Below, in pieces: positions 26,087-34,860 of a stretch of DNA of 64,000 nucleotides. Within the stretch, counting starts at the first letter, position 1. The number at the start of each line of letters is the position of its first letter. A model generated the notes under the pieces. It ran no database searches. It was not told the origin of the DNA and worked only from the letters and a program-made list of their open reading frames with translations. The position numbers were made by a program, and so were the translations under genes. The DNA is from Bacteriovoracaceae bacterium UBA4573. Lineage in GTDB: Bacteria > Bdellovibrionota > UBA1018 > UBA923. The stretch covers positions 4,171 through 68,170 of the forward strand of contig DGKJ01000053.1 of the NCBI GenBank assembly GCA_002387735.1. Direction: 5' to 3'.

Positions 26087-27337
26087 TTAGATCCTTTGTT
26101 TCGCTTTTAGTTCCGAAAAACTCCGTTCGGTGGCTTGTCTTAAAAGCTCAGCGACTGCAGATATTTCGTTCTGAGTGGGAACTTCGTTCATAGCACTTGG
26201 ATAAGCTTTTACCGTAAATTCAACCTTGGGCAAGATGTCTGAATGATAGACTTTGTGGTTGTAGTAAACCTCTTGCGTTTGGATTTCCGTGCTTTTCGGG
26301 TCAATTAATCCCCACAGTTGCAGTTTCATGGTCACTGCAATTCGGCCTCCGCTGGGCATGATCAAATCGATGCGGGCATGGGCTGGGTAAAGGTTTGGTC
26401 GGGCAAGTTCCGGATCATAGCGAAATAAATCCGCCGAACTCGCCACGCTCTCTAAAAATTCACGGGCAGCAACTGAATGAGTCTGAGTGTACTTCAAAAT
26501 TATTCTAGATAAATGTGCGAGTGACTTCACATTTTCGTTGCGGGCCTCGTTCGCGATGAGCGTCAAAAATAGTTCTAGTTGCCCAGGCGAGAGAACCGGT
26601 TGAGTCATTCGCGATAATCCGGTTCGAAGTGCTCGAGCATGAATATTCAAAAGAATCGCCGTTCCGTTTTTGTCCAAAAAATCTCGAGCAATTCCCATGA
26701 GCGCAACCCGCAGTTTCTGGGATACGTTCGTGAAAAGACCATTAAGAATCCCTTGATAGTCGAGGTAATCGAGGTGTTCGCCGGGCATCGCGGGGTTCGG
26801 CGCGTAAACCAACGGTACCGACGCCTCTACTCGCGACGGAGCCGGCATTTCCATAAACGGTTGCGAAATATGTTGTACATCTTCGAAGTTAACCCCCGAC
26901 AAACCATTTGGAATGGTGATTGCCACTCCGTAATCGCGCAAATGCTCTACCACTAAAGCGTCAGTGGTTTCTAAGTGCGGTACTGCATGGAGCCGCTTAA
27001 CAATGAAAGGTACTTCTTGGGCGCGCTGTGGTGGCACTAAAAATTCATAATCGGTAGCTAAAAGTACCGGTGGATGAAACGGATGTTCATTTTTGACTAT
27101 TTCGTCGACGTACTTCGTACCGAGCTGGGGCACGAATTCGAGCGGTGAAGGTAAACGATAGGCGATTGGTGCGACGATAGCCTGACTCAATGGTTCCGGC
27201 CGAATTAGATCGACACATTTCTTAAAGAAGCCACCAAGGCGAGATGGCGGCGTCTGCTCTTTGGTTGCCCACGAATTGTTCGGCACCAACGAAAGCAAAA
27301 GCAATGTCCAAATAGCGATAAATCTAATGCAATGCAC
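26087..27337 (-). CDS. Secreted protein, unknown family
   Basis: 416 residues from GTG 27337. A good promoter sits directly before that codon, which argues against the upstream TTG at 27397. The N-terminus is a signal peptide (FIAIWTLLLLSLVPNNSWA). The mature protein mixes helix-rich stretches in the middle (FLDKNGTAILLNIHARALR, LELFLTLIANEARNENV) with a strand-rich C-terminal part (ARIDLIMPSGGRIAVTMKLQLWGL). No catalytic motif is apparent. It lies just downstream of the rluA-type gene (8-base gap). Function unknown. Confidence 0.7.
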   Translation of the reverse strand: MHCIRFIAIWTLLLLSLVPNNSWATKEQTPPSRLGGFFKKCVDLIRPEPLSQAIVAPIAYRLPSPLEFVPQLGTKYVDEIVKNEHPFHPPVLLATDYEFLVPPQRAQEVPFIVKRLHAVPHLETTDALVVEHLRDYGVAITIPNGLSGVNFEDVQHISQPFMEMPAPSRVEASVPLVYAPNPAMPGEHLDYLDYQGILNGLFTNVSQKLRVALMGIARDFLDKNGTAILLNIHARALRTGLSRMTQPVLSPGQLELFLTLIANEARNENVKSLAHLSRIILKYTQTHSVAAREFLESVASSADLFRYDPELARPNLYPAHARIDLIMPSGGRIAVTMKLQLWGLIDPKSTEIQTQEVYYNHKVYHSDILPKVEFTVKAYPSAMNEVPTQNEISAVAELLRQATERSFSELKAKQRI

Positions 27338-27343
27338 GGGCGC

Positions 27344-27372
27344 GTTATAACATGCTTGACTAATGAGGTCAA
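27344..27372 (-). promoter_or_regulatory. Promoter with predicted start on the GTG start codon
   Basis: On the minus strand: -35 TTGACC (27372-27367), 17-base spacer, -10 TATAAC (27349-27344). The usual 7-base distance puts the transcript start at 27337, the first base of the GTG start codon of the secreted protein gene. This implies a leaderless mRNA. Confidence 0.65.
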
Positions 27373-27413
27373 AATTTGAAAATATCAGTATTTTCAATTA
27401 TTTACATGAGTGC

Positions 27414-29606
27414 CTAGTATTTCGACTTTAATAAGAAGCTAATAACCCCGGGCGCGCACTGGTCACAATAACCGAATTTCGAACACATGTTCGATACCGT
27501 GATTCGGGCGAGTTTATGGTGGTCAGCCGTTGTGTCTTCTTTTTCAGTTCCAAAGAGCGCGATAGCGTCACTGAGTTTGGTCATTTGGGATTTTTGCTGA
27601 TTAAAGTAGTGGTCTTCGAGTTTTTGCATAAAATCTGGAAAAACAAGCTTGTACTCAACCGGCTGATTTGGATGATCGAGCGCGTAGGCGCCGATGGCCG
27701 AAATAACGTTGTTACGAAAGGTGTCCCGCTCAGCTGCGGTGCTTGGGGCACCGATAATGGTTTCAAATTGCTCGATCAAAGTAAGGTCCGGTGATTCCAT
27801 TTTCCCAGTAATCGAATTCTTTATCTTTTCGTGTTTCAGCAAATGCGACAAATGAATAACGTACTTCTTTAAAAAGTCTCCGTATTGCCGACTCTCGAAC
27901 ACGCCCATGGACTCGCGCACCTCTTGATCGAGAATCTGAATGTATTCGTTTTTAGCGGTTGTGATGAATTCGTGGCAGTCGTGGTATCCGTCTTTAATAT
28001 CTTGTTTGAGGAATTCGTATTCGCTCACGCGTTTAACAAAATCCTCCAACTCGCGCAGTGCCGAAAGCGGACTGAGACAGCTAAACTCTGAATTTTGAGC
28101 AGCGTCAAACAGTATGCCCTTAATCTCGCGAGCCGAGGCGCCCATGCGCCCTTCGTAATAGGGGACTGCATTGTATTCTTCGTGCAAACGTTTTAGCGAA
28201 GATCGCAATAATTTCTTTTCTTCTGGCGACAAATTATGGGGAACTCCGCCGTGGTCGTACAGACGGGCTTTTTCAATCGGACTGAGGCTTCCAATTAAAT
28301 TCGTCACGTTTGGTGGGTAATGAATCGAGTTTGGTTTTTTCAATCGTGAAAGCACGGCCCAAAGCCCTGCGACTAATGTGGTGTGTGGCGCTACGTGTTT
28401 CGAGCCGGCAATTTTCTGTAGGCTGACCTCGTAGATTTTGCGTTCACGTGAATAGGACATTAAATAGGGCACTCGAATTAATTCAATGCGCGCTTTGAAC
28501 GAAGTAAAATCCGGAAATTCCTTGAAAGCGTCGAGTTGTAGTTCATTAGTTGAACCAATCAACACAGTGTCGAGATAGGCGATGCTCGACTGTACATTTA
28601 CGCTGCCCATTTCACAGGCAATTAAAAGATATTTAAAGGTATCGACTGGGCGTTTGAGTAGGTCGGAATACTCAACTACGCCGCGGTTGCCGTCTATTAG
28701 ATCACCCGAAAGTTCGTGCAGAGAAAGGCTTTGGAGCGAGGCAGGCAGAAAACTTAGACTGCGATCCATGGTGATCTGGCGTGATTGAGCATCAATGTGT
28801 AGTTGCGGTTCAATCGTGACAGCGGCAGTGCGATAGCGCTTGGAAATGTAAAAGCGTTCTATTTGAACGTGGGCAAGAACCTTTTTGAGGTCCCCTTTGT
28901 GGGCAGTGAGCAGGGCCTCGAAAATTTGTTTACATTTTTGGCACAGAGAACCCTTTGCGAGGTAGTCCGGCAGATTGCCTTTGAAGCCATATTCGCGAAT
29001 CAATCGTTCGCGCGCTGTGGCGGGCAACAGCAAGAGCGGGTGATCCTTCAACTCGCAACAAATTCGGGCAGAAACGTCTTCCTCTGGCAATTTCGCGTAA
29101 GACTCTAGAGCTCCTTTGGCTGGCGAATAGGTTCCTAGGCCCAGACCGCCTTTTACCGCGCGGTCGACTGGGAAAATCCAGTTAAAACGGTACATCGCAC
29201 CATCGGGCGTTTCACTGTAATGTTCGAGTCCCTTCATGATGCATTGAACAATGCTCGACTTGGCCGAACCATTTGGTCCGTGAAGTAGAATCAACTTGTT
29301 GTTAATGCCTTCCTTAACGAAGTTCTGAAGCGAACGGTAGATTTCTTGTTGCACTTCGTCCTGTGCGATTACCCGAAATTTAGGGTCATCAAACTCCATA
29401 TCGAAGAGCCGAAAATGACGTTCTTCCCCGCTGGTGGTGGTTCCAAAGTGATCCAGCATATCGATCATGTATTGGGCCGACCCGCGTGTGTGTTTTCGAG
29501 CGTCTTTGGCTACCAAAGAAATGTATTCGTCGAACGTAAGGATGCGGTTGTTTTTTTCAAACTCGGTCTTAACGTCTTGTTCAATGCGCGAAAGAATTGG
29601 ATCCAT
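27414..29606 (-). CDS. prkA: PrkA-family serine protein kinase, long form with Cys pairs
   Basis: 730 residues, longer than the roughly 640 of E. coli YeaG. The opening FDEYISLVAKDARKHTRGSAQYMIDMLDHFG and the Walker A LLHGPNGSAKSSIVQ (110-120) identify PrkA, an AAA+ protein with a C-terminal kinase-like domain. IERFYISKRYRTAAVTIEPQL and SNELQLDAFKEF are further family blocks. A CQKC pair (Cys222/225) sits in the AAA region, and the C-terminus has C-x5-C-x2-C (708, 714, 717) in CSKFGYCDQCAP, a possible metal or redox site. The usual partners YeaH/SpoVR are not adjacent. Confidence 0.92.
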   Translation of the reverse strand: MDPILSRIEQDVKTEFEKNNRILTFDEYISLVAKDARKHTRGSAQYMIDMLDHFGTTTSGEERHFRLFDMEFDDPKFRVIAQDEVQQEIYRSLQNFVKEGINNKLILLHGPNGSAKSSIVQCIMKGLEHYSETPDGAMYRFNWIFPVDRAVKGGLGLGTYSPAKGALESYAKLPEEDVSARICCELKDHPLLLLPATARERLIREYGFKGNLPDYLAKGSLCQKCKQIFEALLTAHKGDLKKVLAHVQIERFYISKRYRTAAVTIEPQLHIDAQSRQITMDRSLSFLPASLQSLSLHELSGDLIDGNRGVVEYSDLLKRPVDTFKYLLIACEMGSVNVQSSIAYLDTVLIGSTNELQLDAFKEFPDFTSFKARIELIRVPYLMSYSRERKIYEVSLQKIAGSKHVAPHTTLVAGLWAVLSRLKKPNSIHYPPNVTNLIGSLSPIEKARLYDHGGVPHNLSPEEKKLLRSSLKRLHEEYNAVPYYEGRMGASAREIKGILFDAAQNSEFSCLSPLSALRELEDFVKRVSEYEFLKQDIKDGYHDCHEFITTAKNEYIQILDQEVRESMGVFESRQYGDFLKKYVIHLSHLLKHEKIKNSITGKMESPDLTLIEQFETIIGAPSTAAERDTFRNNVISAIGAYALDHPNQPVEYKLVFPDFMQKLEDHYFNQQKSQMTKLSDAIALFGTEKEDTTADHHKLARITVSNMCSKFGYCDQCAPGVISFLLKSKY

Positions 29607-29648
29607 TCGTCTAAGACCCCCCTTGGACTAGTGTGCAGGTGATCAGGC

Positions 29649-31367
29649 CTACTCGTCAATTGAAACAGGGCGCTCTTTAATGCGCTTCGGAGTTAGAAAG
29701 TTTTTCTTTCGAATTGGTGAATACTTTTTAAGGTATTCGATGACGATATCTCGTAAAAAAACTCCCTCAAAGGTTTTTACTCGATGTTTTTTTACTCGAT
29801 CAAAAATAGTGTGAAGATGGTCGCCCCCTTGGGTCAGGAAATTAATGGTGGCAATTTTATAACGTTTCCGAGGGTCAATCATTCGCCCCTCGGGTGTTAG
29901 CGTTGCGTCAAGCAAGAGATCCCGCTCCCAGTCTTCGGACACTCCGTTCGAATCCAGATCGCGATCCCAGCGACCTCGCATACCGGGTGGTGCCGCAGTT
30001 CGTGTCAGTGAGAGTCCAGCTACCGGAAAAATCCCGTGTCCACCGCTAGTACCTATTCTTAATAGTTCGAAAAGCTCTTCTCCAGTGAGGGAGGCAATAG
30101 CCAAACTGTTGTCGAACGGCAGAACTCGAAACACGTCGCCGTAGTTTAACTTGCCTTCCGGAAGATCTGCTCGGAGTCCCCCTTGGTTAACAAATGCACA
30201 GCAGACATCGCCATCAATCGTGCGGGCGTATTCGAGCAAAGCGTCGGCAACTAGATTGCCGAGAGCAAGTTCCGTTGTGTGCACTTTTTCGAAGCGATCT
30301 TCTGATTCACCAACCGGGAGCCGCTTAAGATCCTCGGCGTTGTCTCGATACCGAGCCATGGCATTGGTAATGTCCAAAACGGCTGCTGGCTCGTTGGCTT
30401 TCGTCGGTACCTCGGACCAAGATGCGAATTCGTGGCGGCGGTTTTTCTTCCAAAGCTTTAGAACTCCAACGGTGCGGGCGTAAGAACCTGCTTCTATGAC
30501 CGGGGTTCCATGGATCACTTCTTGAGCTTTCAAATGGGTATGGCCAGCAACTACTGCATCAAGAGTGCCTTGAGGAAGTTTTTCTAGCAGATCGAGGATC
30601 TCGGCACGATCACCGCGTTCCCGACAACGGCCCTCCTTATTGCAAAGCAGACCCGCGTGGGCCACCAGCACTACAAAATCACAACGTTGACTGGTTCGCA
30701 GATACTTGGATTCGGCCAAGACAACGCTGTAGAGCGCTTTAAAACGAACATTTTTTACGAAGTCGACGACAGTAATGTGTTCGGTGCTTGGTGTAGTGGC
30801 ACCGATGACACAAGTTTTGGTTTCGTTTTTATGAAAATAAGCACGCGGAGCAAACACCGTTCTTTGTCCGAGCGCGTTACAGCGTGGACCCGGTTTGCAA
30901 CTTGGCGCATTTTTTTGAATCAAATTTGCCGAAAGCCAGGCGAACTTGGCTTCTTTGACTCGTTTTTTTAAATTTCCAAGACCGTCTTCGCCTTTTTTTA
31001 CGTCGATACGCCCCTCAACTGCCGGCCCGTAATCGAGCTCGTGATTTCCGATGGCGGCAGCATCGAATCCAATCAGGTTATATAAATCCACTACCGCGCG
31101 ACCTTTGCTCAAATTGCCTTCGAGAGACCCTTGGAATAAATCTCCTCCGTCGAAAAGGAGCGCGCTTTGCGGATAGATTTCTCGAAGATTTCGAATTGTT
31201 TCCGCGAAGGGCTCCGCCCTTTCAATATTTGCATGAAAGTCCGAGGTGGCCAAAATAACGAGATCAGCGCGCTCGCCTTGCTCGCTTGCACTGGGTGGCC
31301 GGCCGGCACAAGCACTAAACGCAACTAAGAGCAAAACCCCTAATAGGGTTTTAACCGAAGGGTTCAT
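29649..31367 (-). CDS. 5'-nucleotidase/metallophosphatase lipoprotein
   Basis: 572 residues; ATG 31367 is preferred to the overlapping GTG 31370. The signal ends in lipobox AFSAC (Cys20), so it is probably an outer-membrane or periplasm-facing lipoprotein. Metal motifs are LATSDFHANIERAEPF, LFDGGDLFQGS, AIGNHELDYGP, LVAHAG and VAGHTHLK. The C-terminal nucleotide-binding domain has FVNQGGLRADLPEG and VLPFDNSLAIASLTG, typical of UshA/CpdB. It overlaps the rdgB stop and is likely translated with it, suggesting shared nucleotide salvage or clean-up. Compare the secreted paralogue at 11474-12982. Confidence 0.9.
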   Translation of the reverse strand: MNPSVKTLLGVLLLVAFSACAGRPPSASEQGERADLVILATSDFHANIERAEPFAETIRNLREIYPQSALLFDGGDLFQGSLEGNLSKGRAVVDLYNLIGFDAAAIGNHELDYGPAVEGRIDVKKGEDGLGNLKKRVKEAKFAWLSANLIQKNAPSCKPGPRCNALGQRTVFAPRAYFHKNETKTCVIGATTPSTEHITVVDFVKNVRFKALYSVVLAESKYLRTSQRCDFVVLVAHAGLLCNKEGRCRERGDRAEILDLLEKLPQGTLDAVVAGHTHLKAQEVIHGTPVIEAGSYARTVGVLKLWKKNRRHEFASWSEVPTKANEPAAVLDITNAMARYRDNAEDLKRLPVGESEDRFEKVHTTELALGNLVADALLEYARTIDGDVCCAFVNQGGLRADLPEGKLNYGDVFRVLPFDNSLAIASLTGEELFELLRIGTSGGHGIFPVAGLSLTRTAAPPGMRGRWDRDLDSNGVSEDWERDLLLDATLTPEGRMIDPRKRYKIATINFLTQGGDHLHTIFDRVKKHRVKTFEGVFLRDIVIEYLKKYSPIRKKNFLTPKRIKERPVSIDE

Positions 31368-31369
31368 CA

Positions 31370-32008
31370 CTAAGGCCGTACGAGCTTTAGGTTTTTTTCT
31401 TTGATCTGTTGCATCAGAGCGGCAAGAGCTCTGGCCCGGTGACTAAGTTCGTTTTTTTGTTCGAGAGCCATTTCGGCCATCGACAAATCGGTGTCCTTTA
31501 CCAAAAAAATGGGATCATATCCAAAGCCGTTGGGGCCCCGAGGAGTTTCAAGAATAGACCCTTCAACTGTTCCGGTAGCGGAAACCACAACGCCTTCCAT
31601 AAAAAACACCAAGGTACAGACGAATCGCGCGGTGCGTTTGTCTTTCGGTACTCCTCGCAGTTCTTCAAGAAGTTTACGTACATTCGATTCTGATTTGCTG
31701 TAGCCCGGTTCGATTGAAGCATAACGATCTGATAAAACGCCTGGCCGTCCACCGAGTGCGTCGACTTCCAAGCCGGAGTCGTCACTGATGGTAGGGAGTT
31801 TTCCTGCTAGGTGCGCAAGTTGTCCTTTTTCAAACGCATTTTCATAATAGGTTTTACCGTTTTCGGCCTGGGCCAAGGCCGATGCGTTCGACGTGATTTC
31901 GCCGACAGTAACCAATTTGTATTCAGGATATTTATTAAATAGCGATTGGTATTCGCGAATTTTTCCGGCGTTTTGCGAGGCCAGCATGATCATGTTGGTA
32001 GGTCTCAT
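31370..32008 (-). CDS. rdgB: RdgB/HAM1 family XTP/dITP diphosphatase
   Basis: 212 residues from ATG 32008, with AGGAG at 9 bases; the longer frame to 32047 has no ribosome site. Signatures are MLASQNAGKIREYQS, TISDDSGLEVDALGGRPGVLSDRYA, GPNGFGYDPIFLV and LSHRARALAAL. It hydrolyses deaminated purine triphosphates (ITP, XTP) and so cleans the nucleotide pool. Coupled to the downstream 5'-nucleotidase. Confidence 0.94.
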   Translation of the reverse strand: MRPTNMIMLASQNAGKIREYQSLFNKYPEYKLVTVGEITSNASALAQAENGKTYYENAFEKGQLAHLAGKLPTISDDSGLEVDALGGRPGVLSDRYASIEPGYSKSESNVRKLLEELRGVPKDKRTARFVCTLVFFMEGVVVSATGTVEGSILETPRGPNGFGYDPIFLVKDTDLSMAEMALEQKNELSHRARALAALMQQIKEKNLKLVRP

Positions 32009-32068
32009 AGAGGCGTTCTCCTGCTTGGTTGTGGTAGCCAGCAACATAACGCCACTGGAGAGGATTTT

Positions 32069-33043
32069 CTAGCGCGTTTGTCGTTTAGGTTTTGTGGCGG
32101 GGGTGTAGGGCTTTTCCCGGGCGCTCCACTCGCGAAGAAAGGCGGGAAATGAGTCGAAAACATCGCGCGCTGCTTCCGGTGTCATTTTCTTTTCTCGTAC
32201 TAATCGTTTTTTAAATTGCGTGGCTCGTTGTTCCAGATTTTCCAGGGCCGCAGGTCGCACCCACGGGTTTAGGTACTTCGGATTGGGAATTATAAGAGCC
32301 AGGAGGATTGCTTCATGGGTACTTATCTCCTTGGCGGTGTGGCCGAAATAGGTGCGAGCAGCAGCTTCGGCCCCAAAAAGTTCGGGGCCCCATTCGATCG
32401 TATTGAGATACAATTCCAAAATCTGTTTTTTTGTGAGTTCTTTTTCAATTCGTAGCGCTAGAGGAATTTCTGTGGCCTTGCGGACCATCGATTTGTCTTT
32501 GGTGAGAAAAAGATTTTTGGCCAACTGTTGAGTAATCGTGCTGGCGCCGCGCGAAAATTTACGATCCTGAACGTCTTCTTCAATGGCGTTGCGAATCTCT
32601 TCGAGATCTAAACCAGTGTGGTCATAAAATTTCGCATCTTCTAAAAGAATCACAAAATCCTGAAGTTCTTGCGATATTTCCGCGAGTGGCTTCCAAAGTC
32701 GAAGGCCCCGCACGGTTGTCCCCAACAAAGTACGAGTCAAAGGACAGCGGTATTCGACGACGGTTCCATCTTCGTTGAAGATTTCGTCGCAAACCGGTGG
32801 TCGCAAGCTTTTGGCGTTGAGCGAACCGGCTTTATACCAATAAACGTAGCTCGCCCAAACCAATATTGTAATTCCGATGGCGCCACCAAAAAGCATCCAC
32901 CAACGCACGAGACCAAGTATCCGCGAAGCAAGTTCTAGAAAAAGTTGCGCAAAGAGAAAAAGAGCAATAACGCCTAGGCAGATGACAAAAGTTACGAGCG
33001 CGACGATGCCAGGGGAAAGCGGAGTTGAGGTGAAATCTTGCAC
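32069..33043 (-). CDS. mtgA: Monofunctional peptidoglycan glycosyltransferase (GT51)
   Basis: 324 residues. Two hydrophobic helices lie near the N-terminus, then the GT51 domain with VILLEDAKFYDHTGLD (catalytic Glu), RKFSRGASTITQQLAKNLFLT, RKATEIPLALRIEKELTKKQILELYLN and IEWGPELFGAEAAARTYFG. No transpeptidase domain, so it is MtgA-like and polymerises lipid II into glycan chains. It is longer than E. coli MtgA (about 240) because of the extended N-terminal membrane region. Confidence 0.93.
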   Translation of the reverse strand: MQDFTSTPLSPGIVALVTFVICLGVIALFLFAQLFLELASRILGLVRWWMLFGGAIGITILVWASYVYWYKAGSLNAKSLRPPVCDEIFNEDGTVVEYRCPLTRTLLGTTVRGLRLWKPLAEISQELQDFVILLEDAKFYDHTGLDLEEIRNAIEEDVQDRKFSRGASTITQQLAKNLFLTKDKSMVRKATEIPLALRIEKELTKKQILELYLNTIEWGPELFGAEAAARTYFGHTAKEISTHEAILLALIIPNPKYLNPWVRPAALENLEQRATQFKKRLVREKKMTPEAARDVFDSFPAFLREWSAREKPYTPATKPKRQTR

Positions 33044-33052
33044 CTCTCTATA

Positions 33053-34768
33053 TTAATAGACAACACCCATGCCGTCATAGCGCGGATCTGCGGCGGCTTC
33101 CCACTGGGCAGTTTTTTCTCGGCGTATGAGCATCTGCGGATAGGTGTACACGCCACTTTGTACGTCAACCTCGTAACCAGCTTCGCGAAGGGCCTCAACG
33201 GCATCGGGCGCCATGAAAGATTCGACCTCGGCAATAAATTGTTTGCCCTGGACCCAACGTGGGTGAATGCGGGCGCTGGCGATTGCCATTTTTGCGTCCA
33301 ATTTGTGAATGAAATAATTTTCCAGAAATAGCGTAATGCTGGAGTGGGTGCGTAAGCCGCCTGATGCGCCCAAGACCGCTACGGGCGTTTTTCCGTCGAA
33401 TAACAAAGTCGGGCTCATAGTAGAGCGAGGTCTTTTTCCAACGGCGGCGGAGTTTGGTCTTCCGGGTTCGGCGTCGAAGTCCGAGAGTTCGTTGTTTAGT
33501 AAGAAACCATGTTGCGGAACGGTAACGCCCGACCCAAAAATTTCTTCTATTGTGTTAGTGATTGAAACAGCGAGCCCCTGATTATCGATCGTACTAATTT
33601 GAGCAGTAGACCCATACTCGGGGAGACGCGGAAGGGGGCGCTGCGATTTTGGGAGCTGGTCCTTTAAAAGGTGCGTGACTCGCGTGCCAATCTTAGATTT
33701 TTTTTCATTTATCGATTTTTCGATTTCGATCCATGCTTGTTTTTCGGCATTAGATTCAAAATATTTTTGTGGATCGATCGTGGCGAACCCACGATCTGCA
33801 ATAGTTTCAGTTCGAAGTTTCTGAAAATACGCCAGTGCTTCGACTGAAGTTATGTATCGCTCGACCGAATCATGACTGGGAACGGTTTTATCTCGATAAT
33901 AGTGTTCTAAAAATCGAAGAGTCGCCCCTACTGCAATCGAAGAACCACTGGGAGGACCTTGCATGTAAGCAGTCTTTCCGAAAATTTTAAAAGTGATCGG
34001 TTTTTCAAAAGATACTTTGTAATCTTTCAAGTCTTGTTCCGATAGGCGAACACCAAGCTTTTGGGCTTCCGTTAACCAGGATTTTGCGAGTGGGCCCGTA
34101 TAGAAACTGCTTCCCCCGTTATTGGCAATTGTACGCAGAGTTTTGGCCATCTGAGGCTGTCGCAACAAGTCTCCGCGAACTAGCGGGGTTTGCCCATTTT
34201 TCGAAAAAGTGCTTTTGGTGGCGGCGAATTGTTCGATTCGTGACCAGTTCTTTTTAATATCAGCTTCGACATTGCTAGATATAGGAAAGCCATTTTGGGC
34301 CACTTCAATTGCAGGCTGCATGATGGTTTTCCAAGGCAGTTTACCCCAGCGCTTGTGAGCGGCCGCAAAACCCGCCACCGTGCCTGGTACCCCCACGGGA
34401 TTAGGGCCGGTGACGCGTTGGGGATAATAAGGAATAATTTTATCGTCAGCGTCGAAAAACATTTTTGGGTGAGCCGACTTCGGTGCGACTTCTCGGTGAT
34501 TTACACAACTGACCGAGCCGTTTTTCCCAACCAAAATAAAACCGCCGCCACCGATGCCCATTTTGTGGGGAGTCGTAACGTTCACTACGAACGCTGCCGC
34601 GATTGCGGCGTCGACCGCGTTTCCGCCTTTTTTAAACATTTGAATACCAGCCTGGGTCGCGTAGTCGCTCGAAGTGGCGATCCCCCAACCAAACGCCGCA
34701 AGGGGGGCGCAAACGTGAAAAAGCAACAAACTCAAGCAGATGCGCGCGGTCTTCTTTATGGTAATCAC
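33053..34768 (-). CDS. ggt: Gamma-glutamyltransferase (gamma-glutamyltranspeptidase)
   Basis: 571 residues from GTG 34768, with AAGGAT about 7 bases upstream. A signal peptide precedes ATSSDYATQAGIQMFKKGGNAVDAAIAA and HKMGIGGGGFILV, the large-subunit opening. The self-cleavage threonine is in EYGSTAQISTID; the usual TTHxSVxD reads TAQISTID, keeping the nucleophile but replacing the second Thr and the His. LNNELSDFD and PRSTMSPTLLFDG follow normally. It would transfer or hydrolyse gamma-glutamyl groups (for instance of glutathione) in the periplasm. Confidence 0.93.
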   Translation of the reverse strand: MITIKKTARICLSLLLFHVCAPLAAFGWGIATSSDYATQAGIQMFKKGGNAVDAAIAAAFVVNVTTPHKMGIGGGGFILVGKNGSVSCVNHREVAPKSAHPKMFFDADDKIIPYYPQRVTGPNPVGVPGTVAGFAAAHKRWGKLPWKTIMQPAIEVAQNGFPISSNVEADIKKNWSRIEQFAATKSTFSKNGQTPLVRGDLLRQPQMAKTLRTIANNGGSSFYTGPLAKSWLTEAQKLGVRLSEQDLKDYKVSFEKPITFKIFGKTAYMQGPPSGSSIAVGATLRFLEHYYRDKTVPSHDSVERYITSVEALAYFQKLRTETIADRGFATIDPQKYFESNAEKQAWIEIEKSINEKKSKIGTRVTHLLKDQLPKSQRPLPRLPEYGSTAQISTIDNQGLAVSITNTIEEIFGSGVTVPQHGFLLNNELSDFDAEPGRPNSAAVGKRPRSTMSPTLLFDGKTPVAVLGASGGLRTHSSITLFLENYFIHKLDAKMAIASARIHPRWVQGKQFIAEVESFMAPDAVEALREAGYEVDVQSGVYTYPQMLIRREKTAQWEAAADPRYDGMGVVY

Positions 34769-34823
34769 TAATAATCCTTTAATATCATATGGTTATGCAT
34801 GAATTAATTTTGACTAAAATAGT

Positions 34824-34853
34824 ATGACTTTAGTCGGCCCAGCCATATATAAT
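34824..34853 (+). promoter_or_regulatory. Promoter placed at the start of the M15/extensin-like gene
   Basis: -35-like ATGACT (34824-34829), 18-base spacer, -10 TATAAT (34848-34853, exact consensus). The predicted start is about 34860, one base before ATG 34861, which has no properly spaced ribosome site. A leaderless transcript is likely. Confidence 0.55.
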
Positions 34854-34860
34854 AGAAGGG

